Shown here in pieces: positions 35,568 to 43,405 of a stretch of DNA of 64,000 nucleotides. A program made the translations under genes and the position numbers. The notes beneath the pieces were generated by a model that worked only from the letters and a program-made list of their open reading frames with translations, did no database searches and had not been told where the DNA came from. Numbering within the stretch: the stretch's first letter is position 1; every line of letters starts with the position of its first letter. This DNA is from CAZVGZ01 sp964627605 (GTDB taxonomy: Bacteria > Latescibacterota > MWCZ01 > CAZVGZ01). Where the stretch lies: NCBI GenBank assembly GCA_964627605.1, contig CAZVGZ010000005.1, positions 62,001 to 126,000 on the forward strand. The letters run 5' to 3'.

Positions 35568-36344
35568 ATGGAAGTGACGAACGAGTGGGTAGGAAAGGTC
35601 GCCGACGAGATACCAGACCCTGAGATTACGGCTCTGGGACTTACCGGCAGCCATGCCACTGGCGATGCGATAGAGTTCAGCGATGTCGATATATCGAGGT
35701 TCGCCAAAACGTTGCCCCACCACCTGGCGGACCGCTCATACCTCAAGATCGTAGACGGGTTTCTCGTCAGTTGCGCAACTACCTCAATCGAAGCCAAAAA
35801 AGAGGAATTAACAAAATCTGCAAGTGCTATATGGGCGGTGCCGGGCTTGCGCAAGATGCGGATTGTGAGAGATAGGGACGGCGAACTCGGTGGACTTATA
35901 GATGATGCGAAGAACTTTGAGTGGGCACCGCTGCAAACCCAAGCCGACAGTCGCGCCAGTCGCGACCTGTGCGAATTCGTTGAGGAGGCGCACAATATCA
36001 TGCGAGGGATGTCTGGCGGTGATAAGCTACTTACGGCCCTGACCCTGATGTGGTTCGTGCTCGGGATGACCAAAGTGGTCGCCGTACATCGTGGAGTGAT
36101 GATCGACAGCGACAATACGTATTTCGCCCAGGTGCAGGATTCGGTTGGTCAGGATAGCCCCTGGTCACAAAACCATCGCGCTGCATCGGGAGTAGGCACG
36201 GCCCATTTGAACGACCGCGCCAGAGCCGAGATCAGCCTGTTCGTTGAGACAGCCAGGTTGATCGACTCGGCACTTCTTCCAGAACACCGAGAAGTGACCG
36301 ACCACACCCTCGCGCTGATAGATCGCACCGGGCTGACGGGGTGA
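35568..36344 (+). CDS. Nucleotidyltransferase-domain protein
   Basis: Pol-beta-superfamily nucleotidyltransferase. The active site is visible: Gly-Ser in GLTGSHATGD (27-28) and the Asp pair Asp39/Asp41 in FSDVDISRF. The remaining ~200 residues are helical (LCEFVEEAHNIMRGM), like substrate-binding domains of aminoglycoside or antitoxin-type transferases, but no specific subfamily is recognised. Length 258 residues from the ATG two bases after the epimerase stop; the longer frame runs into that gene. Possible roles range from small-molecule nucleotidylation to a MNT-like protein; no HEPN partner is adjacent. Confidence 0.78.
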   Translation: MEVTNEWVGKVADEIPDPEITALGLTGSHATGDAIEFSDVDISRFAKTLPHHLADRSYLKIVDGFLVSCATTSIEAKKEELTKSASAIWAVPGLRKMRIVRDRDGELGGLIDDAKNFEWAPLQTQADSRASRDLCEFVEEAHNIMRGMSGGDKLLTALTLMWFVLGMTKVVAVHRGVMIDSDNTYFAQVQDSVGQDSPWSQNHRAASGVGTAHLNDRARAEISLFVETARLIDSALLPEHREVTDHTLALIDRTGLTG

Positions 36345-36375
36345 CAGAGAACCACCTGCTGGTGGAGATGGACGG

Positions 36376-37029
36376 TCAGATTTCCATCGCTTCCAACAGG
36401 CGCGATGCGTGGGTGTCACTTGAGCGCAGATCGGCTTTGGCTCGCATCAACTCGTCTGAGGTGTCGATGTCGTACCACATTCCCACGGTCGTGGTGCTGT
36501 ACCCAGCATTCTCGGCTGCGGCGAGCGATTGCCACAGAACCGCGCCGGTGGACCACTCTATCCCATCAAACAGCGCCGGACACGGTTTGGCGACACCCAC
36601 CAACCAGTAGCCACCATCCTCTGACGGGCCGAACACCACCTCTGACGAGTCCAGCGCATAAAAAGCGTCCATCACCATATCTGGCGGCAACGTCGGCGAG
36701 TCGGTGCCCAAGATCACCGCGCTGCTCGCGCCATTTTTCAGCGCCTCTATCAACGATGTGTGCATCCGCGCTCCGAGATCATCGCCGCGTTGCACGGTTC
36801 GCTGCCAAGTCGATGGGCAGACGCTATCCAAAAACGGCGTCGCGCGATCAGTTGCGACCGACAGTGTCTTTTTCCCGATGTCCAGCGACTCGACCGTGGC
36901 GAATGTGTCCAAAACGAACGCTCGGTAGAGTTCGGTCGCTTGGGAGAGAGTAAGCGGCGGACAGAGGCGGGTTTTGCACTGGCCTTCGATAGGTTCTTTG
37001 GCGAACACCGTCACATGTCTTGATGGCAT
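36376..37029 (-). CDS. DUF2064 / TIGR04282-type glycosyltransferase-like protein
   Basis: Nucleotide-diphosphosugar-transferase fold of the type named for arsenosugar biosynthesis clusters. Hallmark VFAKEPIEGQCKTRLCPPL (7-25), with FAKxPxxGxxKTRL, then GTDSPTLPP (the metal-binding DxD-like region) and GPSEDGGYWLVGV. Length 217 residues. The ATG at 37029, 6 bases after AGGGG, is chosen; the longest frame would add 43 non-homologous residues. No arsenic gene is nearby, so the substrate is open. It converges with the nucleotidyltransferase and diverges from the SDR gene. Confidence 0.86.
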   Translation of the reverse strand: MPSRHVTVFAKEPIEGQCKTRLCPPLTLSQATELYRAFVLDTFATVESLDIGKKTLSVATDRATPFLDSVCPSTWQRTVQRGDDLGARMHTSLIEALKNGASSAVILGTDSPTLPPDMVMDAFYALDSSEVVFGPSEDGGYWLVGVAKPCPALFDGIEWSTGAVLWQSLAAAENAGYSTTTVGMWYDIDTSDELMRAKADLRSSDTHASRLLEAMEI

Positions 37030-37145
37030 CTTCAACCCCTGGTTCGGCTGGCGGCTGCGCTTGCCCCGAAATCTCGCCGTTTGGTACGTTCTGGGTCGCG
37101 AGTGAGCAGTTTGGAGAACGGGTTCACACAAAAAGGGCACTGAAC

Positions 37146-37916
37146 ATGATGGAGACATTTCGCCTCGACGGCAAGGTTGCGCTGGTTACAGGGGGTGGTC
37201 GCGGAATTGGCGAACAGTACTGTAAAGCGTTTAGTGAGGCTGGCGCGGGCGTCGTCGTGGCGGATCGGCTTGCTCAGGAGGCTAGTGCAGTTGCTGAGGC
37301 GCTAAGTGCTGGCGGCGGAGAAGCGTCGGCTGTTGAGGTTGACGTACGCTCTACCAAGAGTGTGAAGGAGATGGTAGGACACGCCATAAAGACATACGAG
37401 CAGATTGATGTGCTCATGAACAACGCGGGGATCGCGCTCAATGAGTCTGCCGAAAATATGTCGGATGAAGAGTGGGATGACGTCGTGAACATCAACCTTC
37501 GTGGCGTGTTTGTCTGCTGCCGGGAGGTTGGGAAGCTGATGATCAAAGCTGGAAACGGCGGTTCTATCATCAATATCGGCAGCATGTCAGGGGTGATATC
37601 TAACAACCCTCAGCCGCAGTGCGCCTACAATGCTTCCAAAGCCGGAGTGATAATGCTAAGCAAATCGCTCGCTGGTGAGTGGGCGCAGCACAACATTCGC
37701 GTCAATACAATATCGCCTGGATATGTCGCCACAGAGATGACCCGAAAGGGTCTGGAGAACCCTGAATGGGCGCAAGTCTGGATCGAAAACACACCGATGA
37801 AACGCGCAGGAGATCCCCACGAGCTCGGTCCGTTGGCGGTGTACCTCGCCTCAGACGCGTCCAGCTATGTCACAGGCTCCAATATCCTGATCGACGGCGG
37901 ATACACGGTCTGGTAG
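37146..37916 (+). CDS. Short-chain dehydrogenase/reductase (SDR, classical)
   Basis: NAD(P)-dependent oxidoreductase, 256 residues. TGGGRGIGE (15-23) cofactor loop, NNAG (92-95), catalytic Ser146 in NIGSMSG, and Tyr161/Lys165 in YNASK. The VRVNTISPGYV-type region reads IRVNTISPGYVATEM and the end is the common SNILIDGGYTVW. The ATG at 37146 has AAGGG about 8 bases upstream, while the longest frame starts in the neighbouring gene. Likely a sugar- or acyl-alcohol dehydrogenase; substrate unknown. Confidence 0.94.
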   Translation: MMETFRLDGKVALVTGGGRGIGEQYCKAFSEAGAGVVVADRLAQEASAVAEALSAGGGEASAVEVDVRSTKSVKEMVGHAIKTYEQIDVLMNNAGIALNESAENMSDEEWDDVVNINLRGVFVCCREVGKLMIKAGNGGSIINIGSMSGVISNNPQPQCAYNASKAGVIMLSKSLAGEWAQHNIRVNTISPGYVATEMTRKGLENPEWAQVWIENTPMKRAGDPHELGPLAVYLASDASSYVTGSNILIDGGYTVW

Positions 37917-37954
37917 ACAGTGGGGCGACCGAATGGCGGCCCCTGTAACACATA

Positions 37955-38206
37955 TCACCATAATCGCAGACCACCCGAGCAATCTAGATGAGTCGGTGGT
38001 GGCCAATCCCCCACGCCAGCCTCGGACTCGTCCGGCCCCATCTCGCCGCTGAGCACCGACGCTGCTCTGGAGAGAGCGTCGCACCAGGATGCGGTCTGCT
38101 CGACTGACGGCGTACCCAACTCCCAGCTCTGATCTTCGGCGTTGGGATTGGAGACTACCAACCTCTCGACCTTTGGGATTTTTGGAAATACGTCGGTGAG
38201 TTGCAT
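37955..38206 (-). CDS. Small hypothetical protein
   Basis: Unrecognised 83-residue open frame with a good ribosome-binding site (GAAGGAAG about 9 bases before the ATG). It starts MQLTDVFPKIPKVERLVVSN and ends SGGLRLW. The acidic composition and the absence of a better frame make it plausible, but no family supports it. It lies 58 bp after the GDPD stop on the same strand, so it may be cotranscribed. Confidence 0.45.
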   Translation of the reverse strand: MQLTDVFPKIPKVERLVVSNPNAEDQSWELGTPSVEQTASWCDALSRAASVLSGEMGPDESEAGVGDWPPPTHLDCSGGLRLW

Positions 38207-38264
38207 TGAACCGACTTCCTTCTCTGGTTTTTCTGTGTAGTCGGTCGGAAAAGTCTTATCGCTA

Positions 38265-38996
38265 CTACATCGAGTCGCGCACAGCGATCAAACGGTCTGG
38301 ATGGTTGGTCAATATCCCATCAACGCCACAGTTTATCAAGCGGCGCATCTCTTGTTCGTCGTCTGCATAGAACGGGTTGACTTCCAGCCCGTGTCTGTGG
38401 GCTTCGGTACAGAACGCCGCGTCAGTCTGATGGTTTTTTGGTTGAAACACCGTGCATCCCACTTCAATCGAACGTTCAATGTATGAATCTTCAGGGTCGG
38501 TGGACAGGTTGCAGACCGCCACCTGCGGTTCGATGGACTTGGCACAAACGATAGTCTTTTGATCTGAGGCGATGAACGACCGGGAGAGTGAGCCAGAGAG
38601 ATTGAGGGATGAGATGACGAGGGACACAACTTCGCTGCGGTCGTCGTCCGACGCTTTTATGTGGACATTGAGCCGTACCGGCTCGGGCACCAGCTCCAGT
38701 GCGTCGTCAATAGTGATAAACCTCTGCCCAGCGTGCTCGGCACCCATCCACGATCCCGCGTCGAAGGACTTAATCTGATCCCACGTCAGGTCAGCGATAG
38801 CGCCAGATCCGTCGGAGGTTCGGTCCACCGCCGAGTCGTGAATGACCACGCCAACTCCGTCGCTGGTTAGATGGACATCGAACTCGACCATCTCCACACC
38901 AAGCTCCACCGCTCTGATAAGTGCCAGTGCTGTGTTCTCAGGGTATCGGCCTGAAAACCCTCGGTGGGCTACAACGATCACTTTCGGGCTATTCAC
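38265..38996 (-). CDS. Glycerophosphodiester phosphodiesterase (GDPD/UgpQ family)
   Basis: Hydrolyses glycerophosphodiesters to glycerol-3-phosphate and an alcohol. The fold motifs are HRGFSGRYPENT (11-22), VEFDVHLTSDG (37-47) with Glu38 and Asp40, and VIHD (51-54) with His53. Length 243 residues. One key position deviates: the usual N-I-E-I-K strand is RLNVHIK (107-113), with His111 where a metal-binding Glu is normal. This may alter or weaken metal binding. No signal peptide is seen, so it is cytoplasmic like UgpQ. Confidence 0.88.
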   Translation of the reverse strand: MNSPKVIVVAHRGFSGRYPENTALALIRAVELGVEMVEFDVHLTSDGVGVVIHDSAVDRTSDGSGAIADLTWDQIKSFDAGSWMGAEHAGQRFITIDDALELVPEPVRLNVHIKASDDDRSEVVSLVISSLNLSGSLSRSFIASDQKTIVCAKSIEPQVAVCNLSTDPEDSYIERSIEVGCTVFQPKNHQTDAAFCTEAHRHGLEVNPFYADDEQEMRRLINCGVDGILTNHPDRLIAVRDSM

Positions 38997-39044
38997 AGAG
39001 CTTCCATGGTTTTTTCGGTGGAGCGGCAGCCAGAGGTCGCTGAC

Positions 39045-40406
39045 TTATTCATCAGGTGCCTTTTTGCGGTGGGGTCGTTCAATGCTCAACTGCGTGATCT
39101 TGCGGTGCAGGTTGTTTGGCAGAATCCCAAGCGCAGCGGCGGTGGTGGGTACATCCCACCCATGTAGTTGGAGTTGAGTCTCAATATACAGCTTCTCCAG
39201 CTCGTTTTTGGCGTCTGCCAGAGGGCGGCATCTTGTAAAATGGGCCGATGGATCGTGAGTCGCCGGACCAAGGGCCTGTTCGACATCAAACTCTGTGACA
39301 GTGGAGGTGGTTGAAAATAGGGCGAGACGGTCCACCAGGTTTTGCAGTTCGCGGATGTTGCCTTTGTAGGGCATCATGCTGATTCTGGTCATGGCCTCGT
39401 CGTCGAGTGCCATCGGTTCGCGACCATTTTCTGCGCAGAACACTTTTAGGAAGTGGTCTGCTAAAGGCGGTATGTCCAGCGGCCTTTCACGAAGCGGTGG
39501 TACTGATATTGGTATGACGTTTAGACGGTAGAGCAGGTCTTCCCTGAAACGGCCTTCACCCACTTCCTCCTCCAGTCCCTTGTTAGTCGCAGATATCACC
39601 CTGACATCGACGTGCAGAGTCTGTGTGCCGCCGACACGTTGCAGTTCGCCTTCCTGAAGCGTGCGCAGGACTTTGGCCTGCACCTCGATGGCCATATCTC
39701 CGATCTCATCAAGAAAAATCGTACCGCCATCGGCCACCTCAAACTTTCCTGGCCGCTGGGCTGTAGCGCCTGTAAACGACCCTTTTTCGTGACCGAACAG
39801 CTCGCTCTCGATCAGGTCGCGGGGAATGGCTGCGCAGTTTACCTGGACGAATGGACCGGCGGCCCTAGCGCTCTGCAAGTGGATATGACTCGCCACAAGC
39901 TCTTTGCCGGTGCCGCTTTCGCCGCTAATAAGAACCGAAGCGTTTGTTGGCGCGACGCGGGCGATCTGCTCTTTGAGCCGTTCCATGGCGGAGCTCTGCC
40001 CGATCATCTCCTTGCGCCTCTGGCTCCCACCGACCTGTCGGCGCAGCTCAATCTTTTCTACCAGGTGCTCCACCGCAAGCCTAATCTTGGGAAGCGAAAG
40101 CGGTTTTTCCAGGAAATCGTAGGCACCCCTCTTGGTCGCTTCCACTGCGGTTTCGATCCCTGAGTGACCTGATATCATTATGATCTCAACGGCTGGGTCG
40201 CAGCGCTTTATCTCGTCCAAGACTTCAATACCGTCGCGCCCAGGCAACCGCACATCCAGCAGCACAATATCGGGATGTTCAGCATCAGCCAATTCAATCC
40301 CCTGCTCGCCGTCTGGCGCTTCTGAGACTCTGTGGCCGTCGTCCTCCAAAATATCCCTGAGAGTGCGCCGGATATTGCGCTCATCATCGACAATTAGCAG
40401 GTGCAT
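39045..40406 (-). CDS. Sigma-54-dependent response regulator (NtrC/NtrX type)
   Basis: Two-component activator of sigma-54 promoters. Domains in order: receiver (1-120) with phospho-acceptor Asp51 and Lys101; AAA+ ATPase (~133-360) with Walker A GESGTGKE (162-169) and the sigma-54 contact loop GSFTGA (209-214, consensus GAFTGA); and a Fis-type HTH at the C-terminus (DVPTTAAALGILPNNLHRK). Length 453 residues. It is 19 bp below its partner kinase gene, and the arrangement with DUF4390 matches NtrY/NtrX loci, which control nitrogen or envelope redox responses. Ala-to-Ser in the GAFTGA loop is tolerated in some activators. Confidence 0.94.
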   Translation of the reverse strand: MHLLIVDDERNIRRTLRDILEDDGHRVSEAPDGEQGIELADAEHPDIVLLDVRLPGRDGIEVLDEIKRCDPAVEIIMISGHSGIETAVEATKRGAYDFLEKPLSLPKIRLAVEHLVEKIELRRQVGGSQRRKEMIGQSSAMERLKEQIARVAPTNASVLISGESGTGKELVASHIHLQSARAAGPFVQVNCAAIPRDLIESELFGHEKGSFTGATAQRPGKFEVADGGTIFLDEIGDMAIEVQAKVLRTLQEGELQRVGGTQTLHVDVRVISATNKGLEEEVGEGRFREDLLYRLNVIPISVPPLRERPLDIPPLADHFLKVFCAENGREPMALDDEAMTRISMMPYKGNIRELQNLVDRLALFSTTSTVTEFDVEQALGPATHDPSAHFTRCRPLADAKNELEKLYIETQLQLHGWDVPTTAAALGILPNNLHRKITQLSIERPHRKKAPDE

Positions 40407-40425
40407 ATCTGTTTCTCCTTCGACA

Positions 40426-41670
40426 CTACCACAACCAGGCCGCCACCGTTGTTGCGCTCATCCCAGAGCGCGGGCTCTCTTTCGAGCTCTGGACCGGCTC
40501 GGTTCGCCACGGCAGAAGGACTTTGAATTTGGCACCACCTAACTCTGAGTCCAGCGCCGTCACCGTCCCGCTGTGATCGGCGACTACACGCTCGACGACC
40601 GCCAATCCTATCCCTGTTCCGTCTTCTTTGGCCGTGACATACGGTTTGAAAAGCTCATGACGCATGTCAGCGGGAACGCCTGGGCCGTTGTCGTCAACGT
40701 CGATTGTCACGCACATGGGATCAATGTCCGCATCCAGACGCAGCTCTACCCGACCTTCATCGTCATTAGCAACCGACTCCAGGCCGTTCTTGATGAGGTT
40801 CAAAAGCACCTGAGTAATCTGCTCAGGATCGACCTCTAGCGATATCGGGCGAGGTGGCACTATCAGTTCAAGTCTCCCAGCGTCCCTTGCGTCGGAGAAC
40901 AGATCGCCTGTGCTCAGAACCACCTGTCTCAAGTCTGTGGGCTTAAGGGCAGGGGGCGGCATTTTGGCGAATGAGGAGAACGCGTTGGCCAACCTCTCAA
41001 GGCGGTCGATCTCGGAAAGCACGATGTTCGTCGAAGGCAAGAACGCCTCCTCAAATCCGTCGAGGTGTTGGTTGAACTTCTCCCTTAGACGTTGTGTGGT
41101 CAGACGCATCGGGGTGAGCGGGTTCTTTATCTCGTGGGCTATCGCTCGAGCGATGTCTTGCCAAGCAGCGCGGCGCTCGGCCCTGGCGAGTCGCTGACGG
41201 GATTCCCTCAATGAGCGTACCATGCGGTTGAACGAGTGGACCAGCGCCTGGGCCTCTCGCGCGCCGCCGGTATGCTCAACCTCATCCAGCTTGCCACCAG
41301 AAACGCTGATCGTCGCCTTCGCAAGCTCTCTTATCGGGCGGGTCCACCGCGTTGCAACGAACCAGGATGCCCCGATGGACACTGCAGTCAGAAAGAACGC
41401 AAGCGCCGCAGCACCGACGATAAGCTCGCGGCGTTTGGGGCGTTGAAGAGCGGCTAACTCCTGATAGGTGCCCAAGGCTTCTGTCATGGCAAGGCGCGTG
41501 GAGTCGTCATCTGCGGTTGTCACCCCCAACGTAAGAGCGTCGGCGACCGCATCAACATGCCACGCCTTCATAAGGTCACCGATAGTCTCGACGGCAAACC
41601 AGCCCATCGCCCCCACCGCCAACAAGACCAACACAGTGGCCGCCAATATAAAACGAATTCTGAGGCTCAC
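40426..41670 (-). CDS. Membrane sensor histidine kinase (NtrY-like)
   Basis: Sensor partner of the adjacent regulator, 414 residues from the GTG at 41670. Two membrane helices (residues about 7-24 and 83-105) flank a short periplasmic part. HAMP follows, then a DHp helix with the phospho-acceptor His179 in AHEIKNPLTPM and an HATPase with LLNLIKNGLES (N box), DNGPGV and DGTGIGLAVVE. The GTG overlaps the DUF4390 TGA (GTGA) and has GGGAGGG just upstream; the ATG at 41748 is inside DUF4390. NtrY-type kinases usually carry a PAS domain, which is not evident here. Confidence 0.93.
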   Translation of the reverse strand: MSLRIRFILAATVLVLLAVGAMGWFAVETIGDLMKAWHVDAVADALTLGVTTADDDSTRLAMTEALGTYQELAALQRPKRRELIVGAAALAFFLTAVSIGASWFVATRWTRPIRELAKATISVSGGKLDEVEHTGGAREAQALVHSFNRMVRSLRESRQRLARAERRAAWQDIARAIAHEIKNPLTPMRLTTQRLREKFNQHLDGFEEAFLPSTNIVLSEIDRLERLANAFSSFAKMPPPALKPTDLRQVVLSTGDLFSDARDAGRLELIVPPRPISLEVDPEQITQVLLNLIKNGLESVANDDEGRVELRLDADIDPMCVTIDVDDNGPGVPADMRHELFKPYVTAKEDGTGIGLAVVERVVADHSGTVTALDSELGGAKFKVLLPWRTEPVQSSKESPRSGMSATTVAAWLW

Positions 41671-42242
41671 CGAACCCTCCCCCCTGTTTTGGGCGAGGGG
41701 TTGTGTGTCAGCACTGCTGAGGTTCCACGGGGGTATTCGTAGTTCCATAGCGCCATCAAGTCAAACTGCTGGCCTGTCGCCCTTACCACTATAGAAGCCA
41801 AACTCGCGGTAACCGCCACCGTGTATCGACCGCCCTCAAGCTGGTCGGCAGACGAAAGTCTGGCTTCGTTGAGGCGGAACAGCGGGGCATCGTCGCTCAG
41901 GCGGCTCACGCGGAACACCTCTCTAGGCGTTTCGATGCGATAGTCGCCGCTGGCTTGGTCGCGCTCAATGGAGTGAACGATGTCCAGGTCAGCGGCATGG
42001 GAAGGGCTGCCGACACGCATCAGCCTCAGTGTATAGACGACTCGCACTTTGGCAGCGCTCTCAATGATATTCTTCAGATCGTCGGTCAACGGATTTATGA
42101 GGCGGCAGGAGACGGCAAGATATTGACCGTCGATGACCCTGACCGCCGGTTTAGTAAGCTCCACAGGGCGCGGCGCACCTGCGAAATAGATACCCAGAAG
42201 AGCCAACACCTTTACAGCCGTTAGCTGGAATAGAAACCCCAC
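41667..42242 (-). CDS. DUF4390 protein of an NtrYX locus
   Basis: Secreted or periplasmic domain protein of unknown function, usually encoded next to NtrY/NtrX. The 191-residue sequence has an N-terminal signal-like hydrophobic stretch (FLFQLTAVKVLALLGIYFAG), a beta-rich body and the LMALWNYEYPRG segment that recurs in this family. Its TGA overlaps the kinase GTG, so the kinase is translated by coupling. The position suggests it modulates the kinase's sensing domain; that is inferred from conserved neighbourhood. Confidence 0.8.
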   Translation of the reverse strand: MGFLFQLTAVKVLALLGIYFAGAPRPVELTKPAVRVIDGQYLAVSCRLINPLTDDLKNIIESAAKVRVVYTLRLMRVGSPSHAADLDIVHSIERDQASGDYRIETPREVFRVSRLSDDAPLFRLNEARLSSADQLEGGRYTVAVTASLASIVVRATGQQFDLMALWNYEYPRGTSAVLTHNPSPKTGGRVR

Positions 42243-42273
42243 TAATTCGCCCCCAAACCGGTGTCAGCGGGTT

Positions 42274-42969
42274 TTAGAACGGCAGACTGAGTTGCGCTCG
42301 TGGCCGTCCGTCGGCTCCGAAGGTCATCCCAAGTTGGACGCCTGTAAGATCGTGGTACAACTTGCGATTATACTGCTGCGCCTGGCTATAGGCATCGTAG
42401 ATATTCCACACATATAGCCCGATCGCAGTAGTGACGCCGCCATACCAGATGAATTTTTCGGCCCCACTGAGCTGGCTGAACCTGTCGCGGTTGAGCTCAC
42501 CGTCGGACCAGGCCCTGTATTCTAGATAATCAATCTGACCATTGAGCAGCCCTTGGCGGCCCTGGTCTATTTCCGCCTGATCCTGCTCTTGGGTCCTGAA
42601 AGCACCTTTGCCGCCGTTCAACTCCGAGTCCCAACCTTCGTAGTCCCAAAGATCGGCTCGAGTGTCCAACGTCGCGACGTAGGCCGCAGATACACTCGCG
42701 AAGATGCCACCCAAAAACAGCGTTCCTCGCTGCCACTGACCGGCGTAGATCTGCCCCAGACCTGGAACCGTCGTGGAGAGGTAGACTGCCAGCAGCGGGT
42801 CTTTGGTAAACACCAGACGCACATGTCTCTCAGCTCTGCCCAATACAAGCGCTTCAGCGCGCTGTTCTGTTCGACTTGATCCCCGCTCAACTGTCGGCTG
42901 CGCAGTGGGCAAAGACCAACAGCCCAGCGTAGCCAGCAAAACGATAACATGGGCCAAATTCCGCAACAT
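42274..42969 (-). CDS. DUF5683-type membrane/envelope protein
   Basis: Uncharacterised envelope protein, 231 residues, first gene of the NtrYX-like operon. The hallmark is KDPLLAVYLSTTVPGLGQIY around residues 56-75, followed by hydrophobic FLGGIFASVSAAYVA and YGGVTTAIGLYVWNIYDAYS. The N-terminus MLRNLAHVIVLLATLGCWS is a signal sequence with a possible lipobox Cys at residue 17. The ATG at 42969 has GGAGGAGTGAGG immediately upstream and is preferred over the longer frame. 31 bp separate it from DUF4390. Confidence 0.78.
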   Translation of the reverse strand: MLRNLAHVIVLLATLGCWSLPTAQPTVERGSSRTEQRAEALVLGRAERHVRLVFTKDPLLAVYLSTTVPGLGQIYAGQWQRGTLFLGGIFASVSAAYVATLDTRADLWDYEGWDSELNGGKGAFRTQEQDQAEIDQGRQGLLNGQIDYLEYRAWSDGELNRDRFSQLSGAEKFIWYGGVTTAIGLYVWNIYDAYSQAQQYNRKLYHDLTGVQLGMTFGADGRPRAQLSLPF

Positions 42970-43405
42970 CCTCACTCCTCCTGTCCTGCTCTGTCCGCCA
43001 GACATATCCGCCCTCCCTGGCTCTTTCGATTAATTTTTCGGTGACCACCAACTTCGAACTGCCGAAAAACAATTAACAAGCAAGCTGCGTGCCGCCACCG
43101 CGCCACTTGCTAGGGGGCTACACTGAGCATCGGTGACCTATCGGTGCAGATAGACCTTCTGTATCATTTTTGCCAGACAACGCACCTTAGTCGTGATACT
43201 CGCGACGGTTGGCCCCCCAGCAGATCAAAGCGTAAATTATCAAGGCTAGGCAGATTCGGTACGTCAGTACCACATTGGCCGTTCGCATTAGTGAGGGAAG
43301 AGAAGGGTCAACCCGCCTGTCGGCTGTCGATCCCCCCACCGACCCACATTCAGTGACAGACCTCAAGTCCAATCCTCGAATACAGTTCCTTAAGGAGGCT
43401 AACTC
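42970..43405. other. Divergent intergenic stretch before ppdK
   Basis: 436 bp between the DUF5683 gene (minus) and ppdK (plus), AT-richer in its middle part (43019-43085). One weak minus-strand frame of 33 residues (43187-43288) encodes a hydrophobic helix (ICLALIIYALICW) but has no ribosome-binding site. Mainly a promoter region. Confidence 0.5.

Noticed and set aside
35568..36344. Toxin-antitoxin (MNT/HEPN) interpretation of the nucleotidyltransferase
   Set aside because: No HEPN partner is adjacent, and the protein is much larger than MNT antitoxins.
43187..43288. 33-residue hydrophobic open frame upstream of ppdK, minus strand
   Set aside because: It has one predicted membrane helix but no ribosome-binding site and no family support.
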